The position numbers and the translations under genes are program-made. Positions 49,938-59,018 of a DNA stretch of 64,000 bases are shown one piece after another. Source of the DNA: Synechococcus sp. AG-679-C18 (lineage in GTDB: Bacteria > Cyanobacteriota > Cyanobacteriia > PCC-6307 > Cyanobiaceae); contig QCUL01000012.1 of the NCBI GenBank assembly GCA_003210755.1, positions 1-64,000 on the forward strand, written 5' to 3'. Every line of letters begins with the position of its first letter. Position 1 is the first letter of the stretch. The notes under the pieces are model-generated. The model searched no databases. It worked only from the letters and a program-made list of their open reading frames with translations, and had not been told where the DNA came from.

Positions 49938-50166
49938 TGCGTCGTGACTAAGAGTCTTTACTCGTTCACCGCTCCATTAATTTCGTGATCGGTGTCATGG
50001 TCTTTTAGGCCAGCCTGAATGGTTCATTCAGACCGTTTTCTGAGTTAGCTCACAACCCCGAAAGCGGCCCCATAGGAATAGGTCGTTCTTCCGATTCGGA
50101 GCTTTCTCTCTAAACAATCAACACTCCAACATCAACATTCCCTTGAAAAGAAACTGAAAGAAAGCC

Positions 50167-50856
50167 ATGACAAGAATCCTCGTCGTACTCACATCACACA
50201 GCCAGCTCGGAGACACGGGCCGCAACACAGGGTTTTGGCTGGAGGAGCTTGCTGCGCCTTACTACGTGTTCAAAGATGCAGGAGTAGAGCTAACGCTGGC
50301 TTCGCCAAAGGGCGGTCAGCCTCCACTCGACCCCAAGAGCAATGACCCGGATGCGCAGACAGAAGCAACGCATCGCTTTAACGCAGACAGTGCTGCAAAT
50401 CGCGAACTGTCCGCTACTGCGAAGCTTGATTCCGTTTCAGCCCAGGACTTTGATGCAGTCTTCTACCCAGGCGGGCATGGCCCCCTTTGGGACCTCGTGG
50501 AGAATGATGCGTCAATACAGCTAATCGAAGAATTCTGGGCAAGCAATAAACCCGTATCCGCCGTGTGCCACGCTCCAATCGCTCTCGTCAATGCCAAAGA
50601 CAAGAACGGAGAGCACATTGTGAAAGGACGAGAAGTGGCGGGATTCACAAACTCTGAAGAGAGTGCTGTAGGGCTTAAGACTGTTGTGCCATTCCTCGTA
50701 GAGGAAACAATGATTGCCCGTGGTGCCAAGTATTCCAAAGGCAACGACTGGGAGTCCTACACGCGTCAGGACGGAAATCTCATCACCGGTCAAAATCCTG
50801 GATCATCGGTCGCGGTGGCAACCCTCGTTCTCGCTGCACTTGAACAGAACGAGTGA
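50167..50856 (+). CDS. DJ-1/PfpI family protein (Hsp31-like glyoxalase/chaperone)
   Basis: 229 residues. The nucleophile is Cys134 in SAVCHAPIAL, followed by His135, and an acidic residue lies in TGFWLEELAAPYYVF (Glu26 or Glu27). ASPKGGQPPLDPKS and YPGGHGPLWDL are typical of the Hsp31/class I glutamine amidotransferase-like subfamily. Members detoxify methylglyoxal or act as chaperones. A stress role fits the neighbouring Hli genes. Confidence 0.92.
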   Translation: MTRILVVLTSHSQLGDTGRNTGFWLEELAAPYYVFKDAGVELTLASPKGGQPPLDPKSNDPDAQTEATHRFNADSAANRELSATAKLDSVSAQDFDAVFYPGGHGPLWDLVENDASIQLIEEFWASNKPVSAVCHAPIALVNAKDKNGEHIVKGREVAGFTNSEESAVGLKTVVPFLVEETMIARGAKYSKGNDWESYTRQDGNLITGQNPGSSVAVATLVLAALEQNE

Positions 50857-51053
50857 CTAGGGCTCGGGCGACTCCATCGTTCTGAGGTACCTCCGCACAA
50901 TCTGAGTACCTGGTGTTGATGGTCTAAGCCTCAAGAAAACTGACCATTGGAATGGAGATGCGCGTAGCGTTTGGGTTCGTGCACCGTTCAACAATTGATC
51001 AGCACGACCTGACATGTGCCGGGTTGGTTAGCTTGAAAAACCCAAGGTTTCTG

Positions 51054-51230
51054 ATGACGATTCCGTTCGGTGAAAATTCGCCATCAGAAGAACCATCGTC
51101 TGCACTGTTTACCCCTCGCTTACGAAAGTGGCTCGAGGAACGGTTAAATCTTCTGGCCAGACAACAACGCATACAAGACGCAAGAGCCTTGCGCAGCGAA
51201 TTCTCAATCGAAGAACTATTCACACGCTGA
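51054..51230 (+). CDS. 58-residue hypothetical protein
   Basis: From ATG 51054. A disordered Ser/Glu/Pro N-terminus is followed by a helix, RLRKWLEERLNLLARQQRIQ, and FSIEELFTR. The frame continues upstream to ATG 50952, but that part lacks coding character. No family recognised. Confidence 0.4.
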   Translation: MTIPFGENSPSEEPSSALFTPRLRKWLEERLNLLARQQRIQDARALRSEFSIEELFTR

Positions 51231-51348
51231 CCTAACCACTTTCAGATCAAAGCTACGTGGCCAAGAACGAATCTCTGTTTACCTGAACATGATCAGAATC
51301 CCTCAAGGTTCGACACCAAACCAAGACATCAGTTTTGTTATTGCTCAG

Positions 51349-51564
51349 TCAGTTTTTATTTGACTTTTCAACGCCATGAGCAACGGTTCTCAAAAGACCT
51401 TCGATCGTGTCGTATCGGACTTGGTCAAGGAGCTGTCGATCAATTCCATGCCGAATGTCTAAGTCATGAGTGAGCAAATCTTCCAAGGCTTTGAGCCTCT
51501 GTTCCTGCGATTCGAGCAGCTCAACAATTCGATTGAGAGCTGCCAGCTTTTTGCTTTTAAACAT
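51349..51564 (-). CDS. Small coiled-coil hypothetical protein
   Basis: 71 residues from ATG 51564, with an alternative start at 51627. The LAALNRIVELLESQEQRLKA heptads predict a coiled coil. The remainder is charged. No family recognised. Confidence 0.45.
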   Translation of the reverse strand: MFKSKKLAALNRIVELLESQEQRLKALEDLLTHDLDIRHGIDRQLLDQVRYDTIEGLLRTVAHGVEKSNKN

Positions 51565-51705
51565 CCTGCAAAAACCAATGTTTTTACCAGGATGCCGCAA
51601 GTACCTGAACAACGCTGAAACAGGCATTTAGTGCAATCAACGCCTAAGTAGTGCAGCTTCGCTATATAACAACTCTCAAAGCATCATCTTTGGAAAACGC
51701 CCACG

Positions 51706-52383
51706 ATGACCCGAGCCCGTGAATTACTTCGCTCCGTTAAAAATCTTGCGATTCTGCGCGAACTCAGCAAAACCAACGGCGGGCTCGATGGCATCGGCGA
51801 CCTGATCGACAATTTCATCGACAGCGAGGCGATGAAAGTCTGCCTCGAACGCTTCAAGGCTCTTCCCGGAGGAGCGGAAATGGTGGAACAGCGCTATCCC
51901 CCCTTCCAGCCGGACATCGAGATGCTCGAGAAATTACCGGAGGGAACTCTGGGCAAGGCATACGCACGGATGATCCGCAAACTGAATTACGACGCAGACT
52001 TTTTCAGGCCCAGGGAGACCAGCTCAGAGGCACTCTGGCTAACTCAACGGATCGCAACCACCCATGATTTGCACCACGTGATTAGTGGATTTAACACGGA
52101 AGCCGCCGGGGAGTCTGGGGTGCTAGCGATAACGGCAACCCAGATCGGATTTCCTGCTTTTGTTCTACTCAACGCACTGGCTCACTTCCGCGCATTTCGA
52201 TTTAAGCCACGGGAGCTGGAAATGCTCAGCCGCGGAATTGCCGTAGGCAACCGCATCGGCCTGGAAGCTGCGCCTCTCGTATTACAGCGCTGGGAGGATG
52301 GCTGGGAGAAGCCACTGAAACAGTGGCGGAAGGAATTAGGCGTAAGTCCCGCAGACGAGGAACCATTCGGGAGGACCTACTAA
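51706..52383 (+). CDS. COQ4-like protein
   Basis: 225 residues. The COQ4 metal motif HDx2Hx11E is complete: His120, Asp121, His124 and Glu136 (THDLHHVISGFNTEAAGE). In mitochondria COQ4 decarboxylates and hydroxylates a ubiquinone precursor. Cyanobacteria make plastoquinone, so the role here may be quinone or another prenyl substrate; this is inference. It stands alone between small genes. Confidence 0.88.
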   Translation: MTRARELLRSVKNLAILRELSKTNGGLDGIGDLIDNFIDSEAMKVCLERFKALPGGAEMVEQRYPPFQPDIEMLEKLPEGTLGKAYARMIRKLNYDADFFRPRETSSEALWLTQRIATTHDLHHVISGFNTEAAGESGVLAITATQIGFPAFVLLNALAHFRAFRFKPRELEMLSRGIAVGNRIGLEAAPLVLQRWEDGWEKPLKQWRKELGVSPADEEPFGRTY

Positions 52384-52575
52384 CGGAAATGAAGATTTCG
52401 TAGAACAGACAGAGAAAAGCAACGCATTCTAAATCAAAGAAAATTTCAATCGCTATACCTATAATGCAATCTAGATCAGCCCTTGATAGCAACAATTTAA
52501 TCAGCAAGGCATTAATTTATCAGTGCGCCCTGTGCCCCATAGTCCCTAACATTTGAGAGGCCAATACAACCATCA

Positions 52576-52761
52576 ATGGCAGGGAAGAATCAGATCTCAG
52601 AATTTTATAATATTAAACACATTGCAGTCAACTGTCTTGCCGAGCTCTATACGGATTCGATGAGAATTGACCAAATAAAAATAAAAAGCCGCGCAACCAT
52701 CGGCGATAACAGCAGAATCAGAATAAGCGATTATGAAGATGTTCAAAATTTAGAATCTTGA
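52576..52761 (+). CDS. 61-residue hypothetical protein, weak
   Basis: Starts MAGKNQISEFYNIKHIAVNC. Composition is plausible (IKIKSRATIGDNSRIRISDY) but no ribosome binding site or known family supports it. Confidence 0.3.
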   Translation: MAGKNQISEFYNIKHIAVNCLAELYTDSMRIDQIKIKSRATIGDNSRIRISDYEDVQNLES

Positions 52762-52820
52762 ATTAAGCTTCTACCAATTGCTCAAAATATTGCTCGATTA
52801 AATACTGAGTACGGATGCAA

Positions 52821-53531
52821 TTAAACATCTTGCCAAAGGACAAAACCACCCATTACCCCCGACTTGTTCGAGTGAAGTCTGACCGTATCAGGTAATTCAA
52901 CATCCTTGAGGAGCTTTGCATTACCACCCCCTAGATGCAATAGATCCCAATTCCAAACAAGTTTTGTATTTTCGATAATATTCTGGACGCGTTTGGTCCA
53001 TTTCTTCTTACCAACAGATTCAAGCGCGTACCTCCCAACATAGTCCTCATATGTCATTCCTTTTTTTAATTGATGGTGCGCCAATTCCAGATTTGGAACT
53101 AAAACACCATTGACAAATAATGCTGACCCCATACCCGTTCCTAATGTGATAACCATCTCTAAACCTTTTCCACTAATGCAGCCAAAACCTTGGACATCAG
53201 CATCATTGGCGACACGAACTGGTTTACCAAAACATTGCTCTAGCTGAGAGGCCAGATTGACACCTACCCAATGGACATCAAGGTTTGCCGCTGTTTCTAC
53301 AATTCCGTCTCGAATAACTCCTGGAAATCCAACTGCTATACGATCAAATTCAGGGACTTTATGAGTAAGCTCCTCAATAACCCTAAAGATTGATTCTGGC
53401 GTTGCTGGGTGAGGTGTTTCCTCCCTTTCACGATCACAAAGCGGACTTCCTTTTGCGTCAAGAACAATGAGCTTGACTCCGGTGCCGCCAATATCAATCG
53501 AGAGTGTGTTGGGCAATGACTTCATTTTCAC
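52821..53531 (-). CDS. ppgK: Polyphosphate glucokinase (ROK family)
   Basis: 236 residues. Phosphate-1 motif LSIDIGGTGVKL, phosphate-2 ITLGTGMGSALF, and the polyphosphate-glucokinase-like segment LELAHHQLKKGMTYEDYVGR. The usual ROK Zn site is absent, as in this subfamily. It phosphorylates glucose with polyphosphate (and in some cases ATP). Base composition is more AT-rich than core genes, so transfer is possible. Confidence 0.88.
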   Translation of the reverse strand: MKMKSLPNTLSIDIGGTGVKLIVLDAKGSPLCDREREETPHPATPESIFRVIEELTHKVPEFDRIAVGFPGVIRDGIVETAANLDVHWVGVNLASQLEQCFGKPVRVANDADVQGFGCISGKGLEMVITLGTGMGSALFVNGVLVPNLELAHHQLKKGMTYEDYVGRYALESVGKKKWTKRVQNIIENTKLVWNWDLLHLGGGNAKLLKDVELPDTVRLHSNKSGVMGGFVLWQDV

Positions 53532-53919
53532 TCAAGGTATCTGTTCACATCATATGTGTACATAGATATATTTTCAACATCTTCACCTTCCATCACGAGG
53601 CACACGCAAGTACATATGGCACGTTAATCTCATTGAGTAAAAATCCATTGAAGTCGCACATTTTGTAGTTCATCGATTGGCATCTATTGCATTTATAAAC
53701 AGTACTATCATCATTTTAAAACCAATACAGGCCAGAAGACGAGACCTATACAATGAAGACGAGCGGCGACAAAGGCTTCACTAGAGACCATAAAGAAGAG
53801 GCAAGTTGCGCGAATAGAATTCAATCCATAAGACTCTTTATTTGCTAACGGCCTACTAGCAAATCAGCAACTATTTATCCAAGCCAGCTTGCTCCTGCCA
53901 AAGAACCATATCCTTAGAA
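53532..53919. other. Divergent intergenic region, no gene seen
   Basis: 388 AT-rich bases between divergently transcribed ppgK and the StrG-like gene. It must hold both promoters. No palindrome or repeat stands out. Confidence 0.45.
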
Positions 53920-54603
53920 ATGCCACTATTTTCATCTACCATTCCATATTTGAAGATCTCCCTGAACGGAGATATAAGAAGTTATTTTAAAAACCTTGTC
54001 TTGGCCAATGGCGAATGCGAGAATGGCAACACTAGCAATGCTTTGATGACAAAGATACTGCTTGATTACGATATTCAGCGCTACAATTTCCACGACTGGG
54101 CTCGTAATGTGCTCGGCACTAAAGAGCTAGAAAATGCTCATTGCTCGCGTAACATCAAGAACTTAAATAGAAGCCCTACTGTAAACCAGTTGGCCGAATC
54201 ATTTTCTGACATTTCCGAGAAATATCATTCTCTTATTTCTGACTTCTTAAGTGAAATATACGGAGAGATTTCTACTTATCAAAGCCCACCATCCTTTCGA
54301 TTTCATTATATCGGGCTTGGATGTAGTATTTTTCACTCAGATAGAGATTTTGGAGTTGAGCAGGGGCGCATGAATGTTTGGGTCCCATTGACTGACGTAT
54401 GGGGAAGCAACAGTTTATGGATCGAAAGTGAGGAAGGTGCTGGTGACTATGCTCCCGTAAGCATGCATTTAGGTCAGGCCTTGATTTTTGATGGCGTCAA
54501 TATTGGTCATGGCTCAAAAATCAATACCACCTCAGCATCACGGATCAGTTTTGATTTTCGTTTTGAGCCAGGGCCTGGACCTGCAACTCCAACATCGTAT
54601 TAA
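53920..54603 (+). CDS. StrG-like 2OG-Fe(II) oxygenase (sporadic carbohydrate cluster type)
   Basis: 227 residues. The iron-binding H-x-D is in IFHSDRDFGVEQG, and the distal histidine is in NIGHGSKINTTSASRISFDF, whose Arg would bind 2-oxoglutarate. NVWVPLTDVWGSNSLWIES is a strong family mark of StrG/LndI-type oxygenases in sugar-related biosynthesis. AT-rich codon use. No sugar-modifying genes except ppgK lie nearby. Confidence 0.82.
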   Translation: MPLFSSTIPYLKISLNGDIRSYFKNLVLANGECENGNTSNALMTKILLDYDIQRYNFHDWARNVLGTKELENAHCSRNIKNLNRSPTVNQLAESFSDISEKYHSLISDFLSEIYGEISTYQSPPSFRFHYIGLGCSIFHSDRDFGVEQGRMNVWVPLTDVWGSNSLWIESEEGAGDYAPVSMHLGQALIFDGVNIGHGSKINTTSASRISFDFRFEPGPGPATPTSY

Positions 54604-54836
54604 AATATATAGAATTAGCAAGTTTATATTTTTACATTTTCGCGATTAGCCATCTCATCAAATGTAGCTGAAAATTAATTTCAAATTTTCACATTGAGCA
54701 TATAATCTTTTGATGCCTCGCTTCTTAGTTTTAAGATTATTATTAACTTTAAGGACCGTAGCGAAGCTGAAGCTGTCCACTAAACCAGACATTGGTATTA
54801 CAAATGTGGCATCTTAACAAGATACATTTTTAGCAA

Positions 54837-55271
54837 ATGCTTCGTCGATTCTCTGCAGGGCTTCTCATTATCGCTGCTTTTGTTGCATCAGATAGGGCCA
54901 TAGCCTCACCAAAACCAATCGCCGAAGAGCTCATTAAGGCGAATCAAACACTCGGAGGAAGAGTCGTCAAATATCCGGAAGGAACACCTGAAATGCGGAT
55001 GTACCAAATCACAATTCCTGTGGGAGCAAAAATCCCTCTTCACACACATCCCTCACCCGTGATTGTTTATGTCCAGCAAGGAACGCTCACTAACGTGCGA
55101 ATCGTAGATGGAGTTGAAGTAATTGATCTTATAAAAGAAGGAAAAGGTTTTCTTGAAGGCTCACCTGAAGAACCCCACTATATAATCAACAGTGGATCGA
55201 AGCCAGCTGTTTCCTTGGTTACATTTGCCTCGGCCGAAGGCATGCCGAACTTAATTCCATTCAACAACTAG
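54837..55271 (+). CDS. Exported cupin-domain protein
   Basis: 144 residues. Signal peptide MLRRFSAGLLIIAAFVASDR ends near AIAS. The cupin motif is IPVGAKIPLHTHPSPVIVYV with a second half EEPHYIINSGSKPAV. Metal ligands would be His-x-His (HTH) and the later His. Periplasmic location inferred. Function unknown. Confidence 0.85.
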   Translation: MLRRFSAGLLIIAAFVASDRAIASPKPIAEELIKANQTLGGRVVKYPEGTPEMRMYQITIPVGAKIPLHTHPSPVIVYVQQGTLTNVRIVDGVEVIDLIKEGKGFLEGSPEEPHYIINSGSKPAVSLVTFASAEGMPNLIPFNN

Positions 55272-55437
55272 TTGTGATTTTAGCTACCTATCATTGAAAT
55301 TTCTTTGCAGACGTTGTCCATATCACTCTGGAATCTATCTTTATTGTTTTGCAGCCTCGATTGATCTTGTGTGAAGAAGAATCAATCTGTGCTCGTAGGC
55401 TGGTTTTATTGCCCTCATTCCGTAATTGCTTATATCT

Positions 55438-55557
55438 CTAACGATCACGGTCTGGTCCGAGCGTCAACATCCAGACCCAGAGACCGAACAGAGTTCCCAC
55501 AGGCACAATGATGACAAGCAGCTGGGCAATCACAAAGCTGCGGACTTGTGGATCCAT
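55438..55557 (-). CDS. 39-residue single-span membrane peptide
   Basis: ATG 55557 overlaps the stop of the preceding small gene (TAATG). One hydrophobic span, IAQLLVIIVPVGTLFGLWVW, is followed by a short charged tail. A two-gene micro-operon with 55557-55700 is likely. No known family. Confidence 0.45.
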   Translation of the reverse strand: MDPQVRSFVIAQLLVIIVPVGTLFGLWVWMLTLGPDRDR

Positions 55558-55700
55558 TAGCCCATCCGCCCCTTTTTAATCTGGTGCTGAAGAGCGTGAT
55601 GCAAATGTTCAACCTTCCGCTCCAGTTCCTCCACCCTTTGCAGCAAACCAGACGCTCGCAGCAGAACTAAAAAATCCTGGTCATCAATCGGTTTAGTCAT
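55557..55700 (-). CDS. 47-residue coiled-coil peptide
   Basis: ATG 55700 to TAA 55557. DDQDFLVLLRASGLLQRVEE and LERKVEHLHHALQHQIKKGR suggest a coiled coil with a His cluster. It overlaps the next start by one base. Could act with the downstream membrane peptide. Confidence 0.45.
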   Translation of the reverse strand: MTKPIDDQDFLVLLRASGLLQRVEELERKVEHLHHALQHQIKKGRMG

Positions 55701-56193
55701 AGGTTCAAGTCCATTCCATCTGCTTTAAATCCATTGACTCCTTATTTCGCAGAATTGAGAGTCGGCTAACAGGCCAATGGATTGAATCACCTCTACCTTC
55801 GCATTACGAATCAGAACATCGCCTGCTGCCTGGCTCGAAAGTTCTCAAGAGACCCCTTGCATTGAGCTATCAAAAATAGGGCGCGTACCTAGTCGGCGGC
55901 CCATCAACCTGCTTGGAACTCCCATCCCTAGGGAGTCATCAACCTTGGTATTAGCGATAGCAAAGCGCATGAATCCAAATTTATCGACGCCTTTGATAGC
56001 GAAAAGGTGACAACTAGCACCAAACACAACCACAGCTAAAGCAAGTATTCCTTCACCTTAGCCAGATCCAGATCCAGATCCAGATCCAGATCCAGATCAA
56101 CAATGTCAGGGGCCTTTTGTAGAGGAAGGGAAACAATGAGAGGCGTGACATCAGCGGTGGCTGAGCCATCTCATTCCCTCTTGCAATTCGCAG
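55701..56193. other. Intergenic stretch with a hexanucleotide repeat
   Basis: 493 bases. A minus-strand frame at 55845-56033 is weak. The main element is the CCAGAT tandem repeat at 56062-56097. On the minus strand, one frame through it reads as alternating Asp-Leu before a short end, with no start codon, so it may be the remnant of a gene. Confidence 0.5.
56062..56097 (+). repeat. Six tandem copies of CCAGAT
   Basis: Perfect 6 x 6 base array. Hexamer copies keep any reading frame. On the minus strand they read (Asp-Leu)n or (Ile-Trp)n. Simple repeats of this length are rare in picocyanobacteria and can vary in copy number. Confidence 0.9.
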
Positions 56194-56367
56194 TCAATCG
56201 TTAAGTGATTTCTCTAATTGCTCAACATTGAGCTCTAAGGCTTGTGTCCGCTGCTTCAAATCCAGCTCATTCTGATGCTCGGACGCATTCATTTTCTGCT
56301 TGCCGCCGTTCATCATCTCGGTGTAAGTGAAAGCCCTAGGAGTTTTTGAATCGTTTAAATCAGTCAT
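56194..56367 (-). CDS. 57-residue hypothetical protein with Hli-like ExxNG motif
   Basis: ATG 56367 to TGA 56194. The N-terminus RAFTYTEMMNGGKQKMNASE recalls the start of Hli chlorophyll-binding motifs (ExxNGRxAM), but no membrane span follows. Instead a charged helix comes next (LDLKQRTQALELNVEQLEKS). Its start overlaps by one base the stop of a minus-strand frame at 56367-56480 or longer, whose reality is unclear. Confidence 0.5.
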   Translation of the reverse strand: MTDLNDSKTPRAFTYTEMMNGGKQKMNASEHQNELDLKQRTQALELNVEQLEKSLND

Positions 56368-56597
56368 CAGACCACTACCCCAGGCTTACTCTGCACCATT
56401 CCAGCCTGGGCCAAAGTGAGGGCAGGCTTAGTTTTCTCCATCTTCCTTTCCGCTCTTAAAAAACACGCTCCAATCTTCATTGATAATCCACCAAGTGCTG
56501 AGATTCTTCCATCGGCCTTGAGATATGCCCATGTAGCAACGCACACATAGGTCGGTAGGGCCTCGCCACTAGAAGTATCAAGATTATTTGTCGCTAG

Positions 56598-56912
56598 ATG
56601 CAGCTCTACAACGTCTCCTTTCGGTTTCCTGAGATAGAGGGCCAAAAGGCCGCTTACGCCAAGTTGATCGAGTACATGTCAAGTGGCGCCGAGGGTGACA
56701 ACTTTGAGGGGTTTGAACTAATCACTCGCGTCCACTGTCCCCAGGTAGGAAGTGGTGTAGTGATCTGCAAAGCCAAGAGCGGCAAAGAGCTTTTTAAGCA
56801 CTTCGCTCCCTGGCGAGCCATGTTTGGGGTTGAGTTCGATATGCAGCCCGCCTTCACCGACGAGGAGATGTGCGAGTGCCACAAAGAACTCTTTGAATCG
56901 ATGGCTGGCTAA
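56598..56912 (+). CDS. DUF3303-like domain protein (copy 1)
   Basis: 104 residues with a ferredoxin-like alpha/beta pattern: LYNVSFRFPEIEGQKAAYAK, FEGFELITRVHCPQVGSGVV, ELFKHFAPWRAMFGVEF. The second copy at 60759 shares the HxP-x-x-x-G-x-x-x-v/i-v-e/c-a-k block and APW/DPW. Family function unknown; related small domains act as dimeric alpha-beta barrels. Confidence 0.75.
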   Translation: MQLYNVSFRFPEIEGQKAAYAKLIEYMSSGAEGDNFEGFELITRVHCPQVGSGVVICKAKSGKELFKHFAPWRAMFGVEFDMQPAFTDEEMCECHKELFESMAG

Positions 56913-57091
56913 CGGCCTTCCAGTCCATAAGCAGATCCCAGTGCAGGTGATGAATCACCAAGCGGAGACCTCCGCTCCATCACCTCAGTGGTTCTCTCCG
57001 ATCATCACTAAGCCTCTTCCCGGCTCAGGTTGTGAGCATGGTCTAGGGAAAGATCGCCAAACTGATCTCTAGATGACTTATCCGTACTGCA

Positions 57092-57832
57092 ATGTTCTGG
57101 ATCTTGGTCATCCTTTGCGTTTTCACGATCGGCAGCTGCCACTGGTGGGCAGGATTGATCTCGAACCGACCCAATTCCGAACAGTCACGCTGGGCTTCTG
57201 CAGGAGGCGGCGCGAGCCTTGCCTACGTCTTTGTCCATCTCTTACCTGAACTGGCCAGCGGCGGTCAAACCATCAGTGATGCCTTGGGTATGAGCAACTA
57301 CATACCCAGCCCTACGACCGAAAGCCTGCTCTTCCTCGTCGCCCTTATGGGAGTCGTTGTCCCCTACTCACTGAACGTGATCAGCAAGCAGGATCCAGCT
57401 ACTAGTGGCTGGACAGGCACAGCCAGGCTTGCCACCTTTGCCCTGGTCCAATACCTCTACGCCTACTCCTTGCCCTCATTGCTCACAACAGGAATCAGCT
57501 ATGGCCTGCTGTTCACCGTTGCAATCAGTGCACACGTGTTGCTAGCAGACCGCACCATGGCTCAGGACCATCCAAGGGCATTCCGTCGACGCTTCCGTTG
57601 GACCGGCAGCGCGGCACTTGCGGCAGGGAGCATGCAAGCTGCGTTGCTGCATCCCGTATCTGATCTCACCCTGGCAGTCGCCACGGCTTTCGTAGGTGGA
57701 GGGATGCTGATGAGCGTGTTTCGCGAGGAACTCCCCGATGCCAACGGCTCTCGCCTTGGTTGGTTCAGCATTGGCTTATTGAGCATGACAACTCTGCTGC
57801 TTTTTGCCACAGCAAGGTTCGGTCACGTATGA
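57092..57832 (+). CDS. ZIP-like multi-span membrane protein
   Basis: 246 residues with seven hydrophobic spans. The segment GGASLAYVFVHLLPELASGG resembles the metal-binding helix of ZIP metal transporters (H-x-x-P-E), and a second polar residue pair lies in AISAHVLLADR. Transport of Zn or other divalent metals is possible but not shown. It is followed by a terminator-like hairpin. Confidence 0.7.
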   Translation: MFWILVILCVFTIGSCHWWAGLISNRPNSEQSRWASAGGGASLAYVFVHLLPELASGGQTISDALGMSNYIPSPTTESLLFLVALMGVVVPYSLNVISKQDPATSGWTGTARLATFALVQYLYAYSLPSLLTTGISYGLLFTVAISAHVLLADRTMAQDHPRAFRRRFRWTGSAALAAGSMQAALLHPVSDLTLAVATAFVGGGMLMSVFREELPDANGSRLGWFSIGLLSMTTLLLFATARFGHV

Positions 57833-57853
57833 ACCTCTGTCATTGGGGTGTTT

Positions 57854-57875
57854 GAGCTCTGTAAAAGCAGAGCTC
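57854..57875 (+). terminator. 8-bp hairpin after the ZIP-like gene
   Basis: GAGCTCTG, loop TAAAAG, CAGAGCTC, 21 bases after the stop codon. Only a weak T content follows. Confidence 0.55.
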
Positions 57876-58046
57876 TCCGTATCAGCCCATCACTGACTCG
57901 CTACCCCTGCTTTCAAGGGCCAGCACTTAGGGGATGATCATGGATTGATTGCTCGCACGATCAATCGAACTCGGACCAAACCCCTTTGATGGACGATGTA
58001 GACACCCAGGTGTTCGGGCACTTGTGAATTCAGTAGAAGCCAATCA

Positions 58047-58532
58047 ATGAAATGTTGTTGTCGTGTTGTTTTCGGCTCAGTTGCTGGTGGTCTGCTGGGA
58101 GCTGGCTCACTCTTCGCTGTTGATGCCCTGATTCCACGCGTTATTGATGCTCAGTACCTGTTCGATGCAGGTGAACGCATCCACGGAGAAAGCAGACTAC
58201 TCAGTGCCATCCATCCGAAAAGCAACATGCCCGCACTTCTTGGTCAAGAGGAACGTGATGAGCTTCAAGCGGCTCTGCCGCAATGGCAACTAAGCGATGA
58301 CAGGCTCAAGCGCCAGTGGGAATTTAAAGATTTCAGCGAGGCCTTCGCCTTCATGACCAGAGTTGCGTTGTTAGCTGAGGCGATGCAGCACCACCCCAAC
58401 TGGAGCAACGTTTACAACCGGGTGACCATTGAGCTAACAACTCATGACCTGGGGGGGCTGAGCGACCGAGATGCCCAACTTGCCAGAGCCATCGATGCCC
58501 TTGAAACCTCAACAAAAAGCGCTCATCATTAG
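58047..58532 (+). CDS. 4a-hydroxytetrahydrobiopterin (pterin-4a-carbinolamine) dehydratase
   Basis: The domain from about residue 61 is typical: [18 protein letters not shown], then [16 protein letters not shown] and [14 protein letters not shown]. These hold the catalytic His residues. A 60-residue N-terminal extension has a hydrophobic start ([19 protein letters not shown]) and could be a membrane anchor or signal. The alternative start is ATG 58227. The enzyme recycles pterin cofactors; cyanobacterial copies have unclear partners. Confidence 0.85.
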   Translation: MKCCCRVVFGSVAGGLLGAGSLFAVDALIPRVIDAQYLFDAGERIHGESRLLSAIHPKSNMPALLGQEERDELQAALPQWQLSDDRLKRQWEFKDFSEAFAFMTRVALLAEAMQHHPNWSNVYNRVTIELTTHDLGGLSDRDAQLARAIDALETSTKSAHH

Positions 58533-58658
58533 TCATCGCAGAGCAATTGATGATCACAACAAAGTTGTTCCTGATCCTCTCGTGATTGAGCCTCCCAATC
58601 ATTTGGTCGACGCGTCCATCGGCCATTAGGACATCATTGCCAAACAGATGTGCGTTTC

Positions 58659-58853
58659 ATGGTGAAATCTGAAGATCAGTCGGATCCAGCTGACTTTGAT
58701 CCCTTGGCAATGGTCGCCATGTGGGAAGACATGCACTCTCTCGTCAAGCAATGGGAGGAGAAGCACGGCGCTACTCCCAAGATTTCGTCAGTGGCTTTCG
58801 AAGAATTCGCAGCAACGTTGATTGTGAAACGTCCTGAGATCTGGGAGGTTTGA
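58659..58853 (+). CDS. 64-residue acidic hypothetical protein
   Basis: From ATG 58659; a GTG at 58650 is possible. Helical, with ADFDPLAMVAMWEDMHSLVK and ISSVAFEEFAATLIVKRPEI. No family known. It ends 32 bases before the duplicated Hli cassette. Confidence 0.5.
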   Translation: MVKSEDQSDPADFDPLAMVAMWEDMHSLVKQWEEKHGATPKISSVAFEEFAATLIVKRPEIWEV

Positions 58854-58923
58854 CCCCATTTGCTTCAAGAGGGTGCCAGAACAAATCAACCAGCCAATTT
58901 GCTCCCGTACAAACCGCCAAAAA

Positions 58924-59018
58924 AGGCCCTGATACCGAACCTTCCATTACGGCTGGCCCCTCTTCCGAGTTCTGCAAAGCAGCAATAGACCGTTCTGGTC
59001 CCTCACTCGGAGACACCC
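58924..59018 (+). promoter_or_regulatory. Conserved leader of an Hli cassette (type 2, copy 2)
   Basis: Identical to the leader at 49399 except for one base. TTCCGAG (58963-58969) pairs with CTCGGAG (59006-59012) near ATG 59019, covering the ribosome binding site. Confidence 0.65.

Noticed and set aside
56367-56645. 92-codon minus-strand frame ahead of the ExxNG small gene
   Set aside because: It starts at TTG antisense to the DUF3303-like gene. A shorter version from ATG 56480 is possible but cannot be supported.
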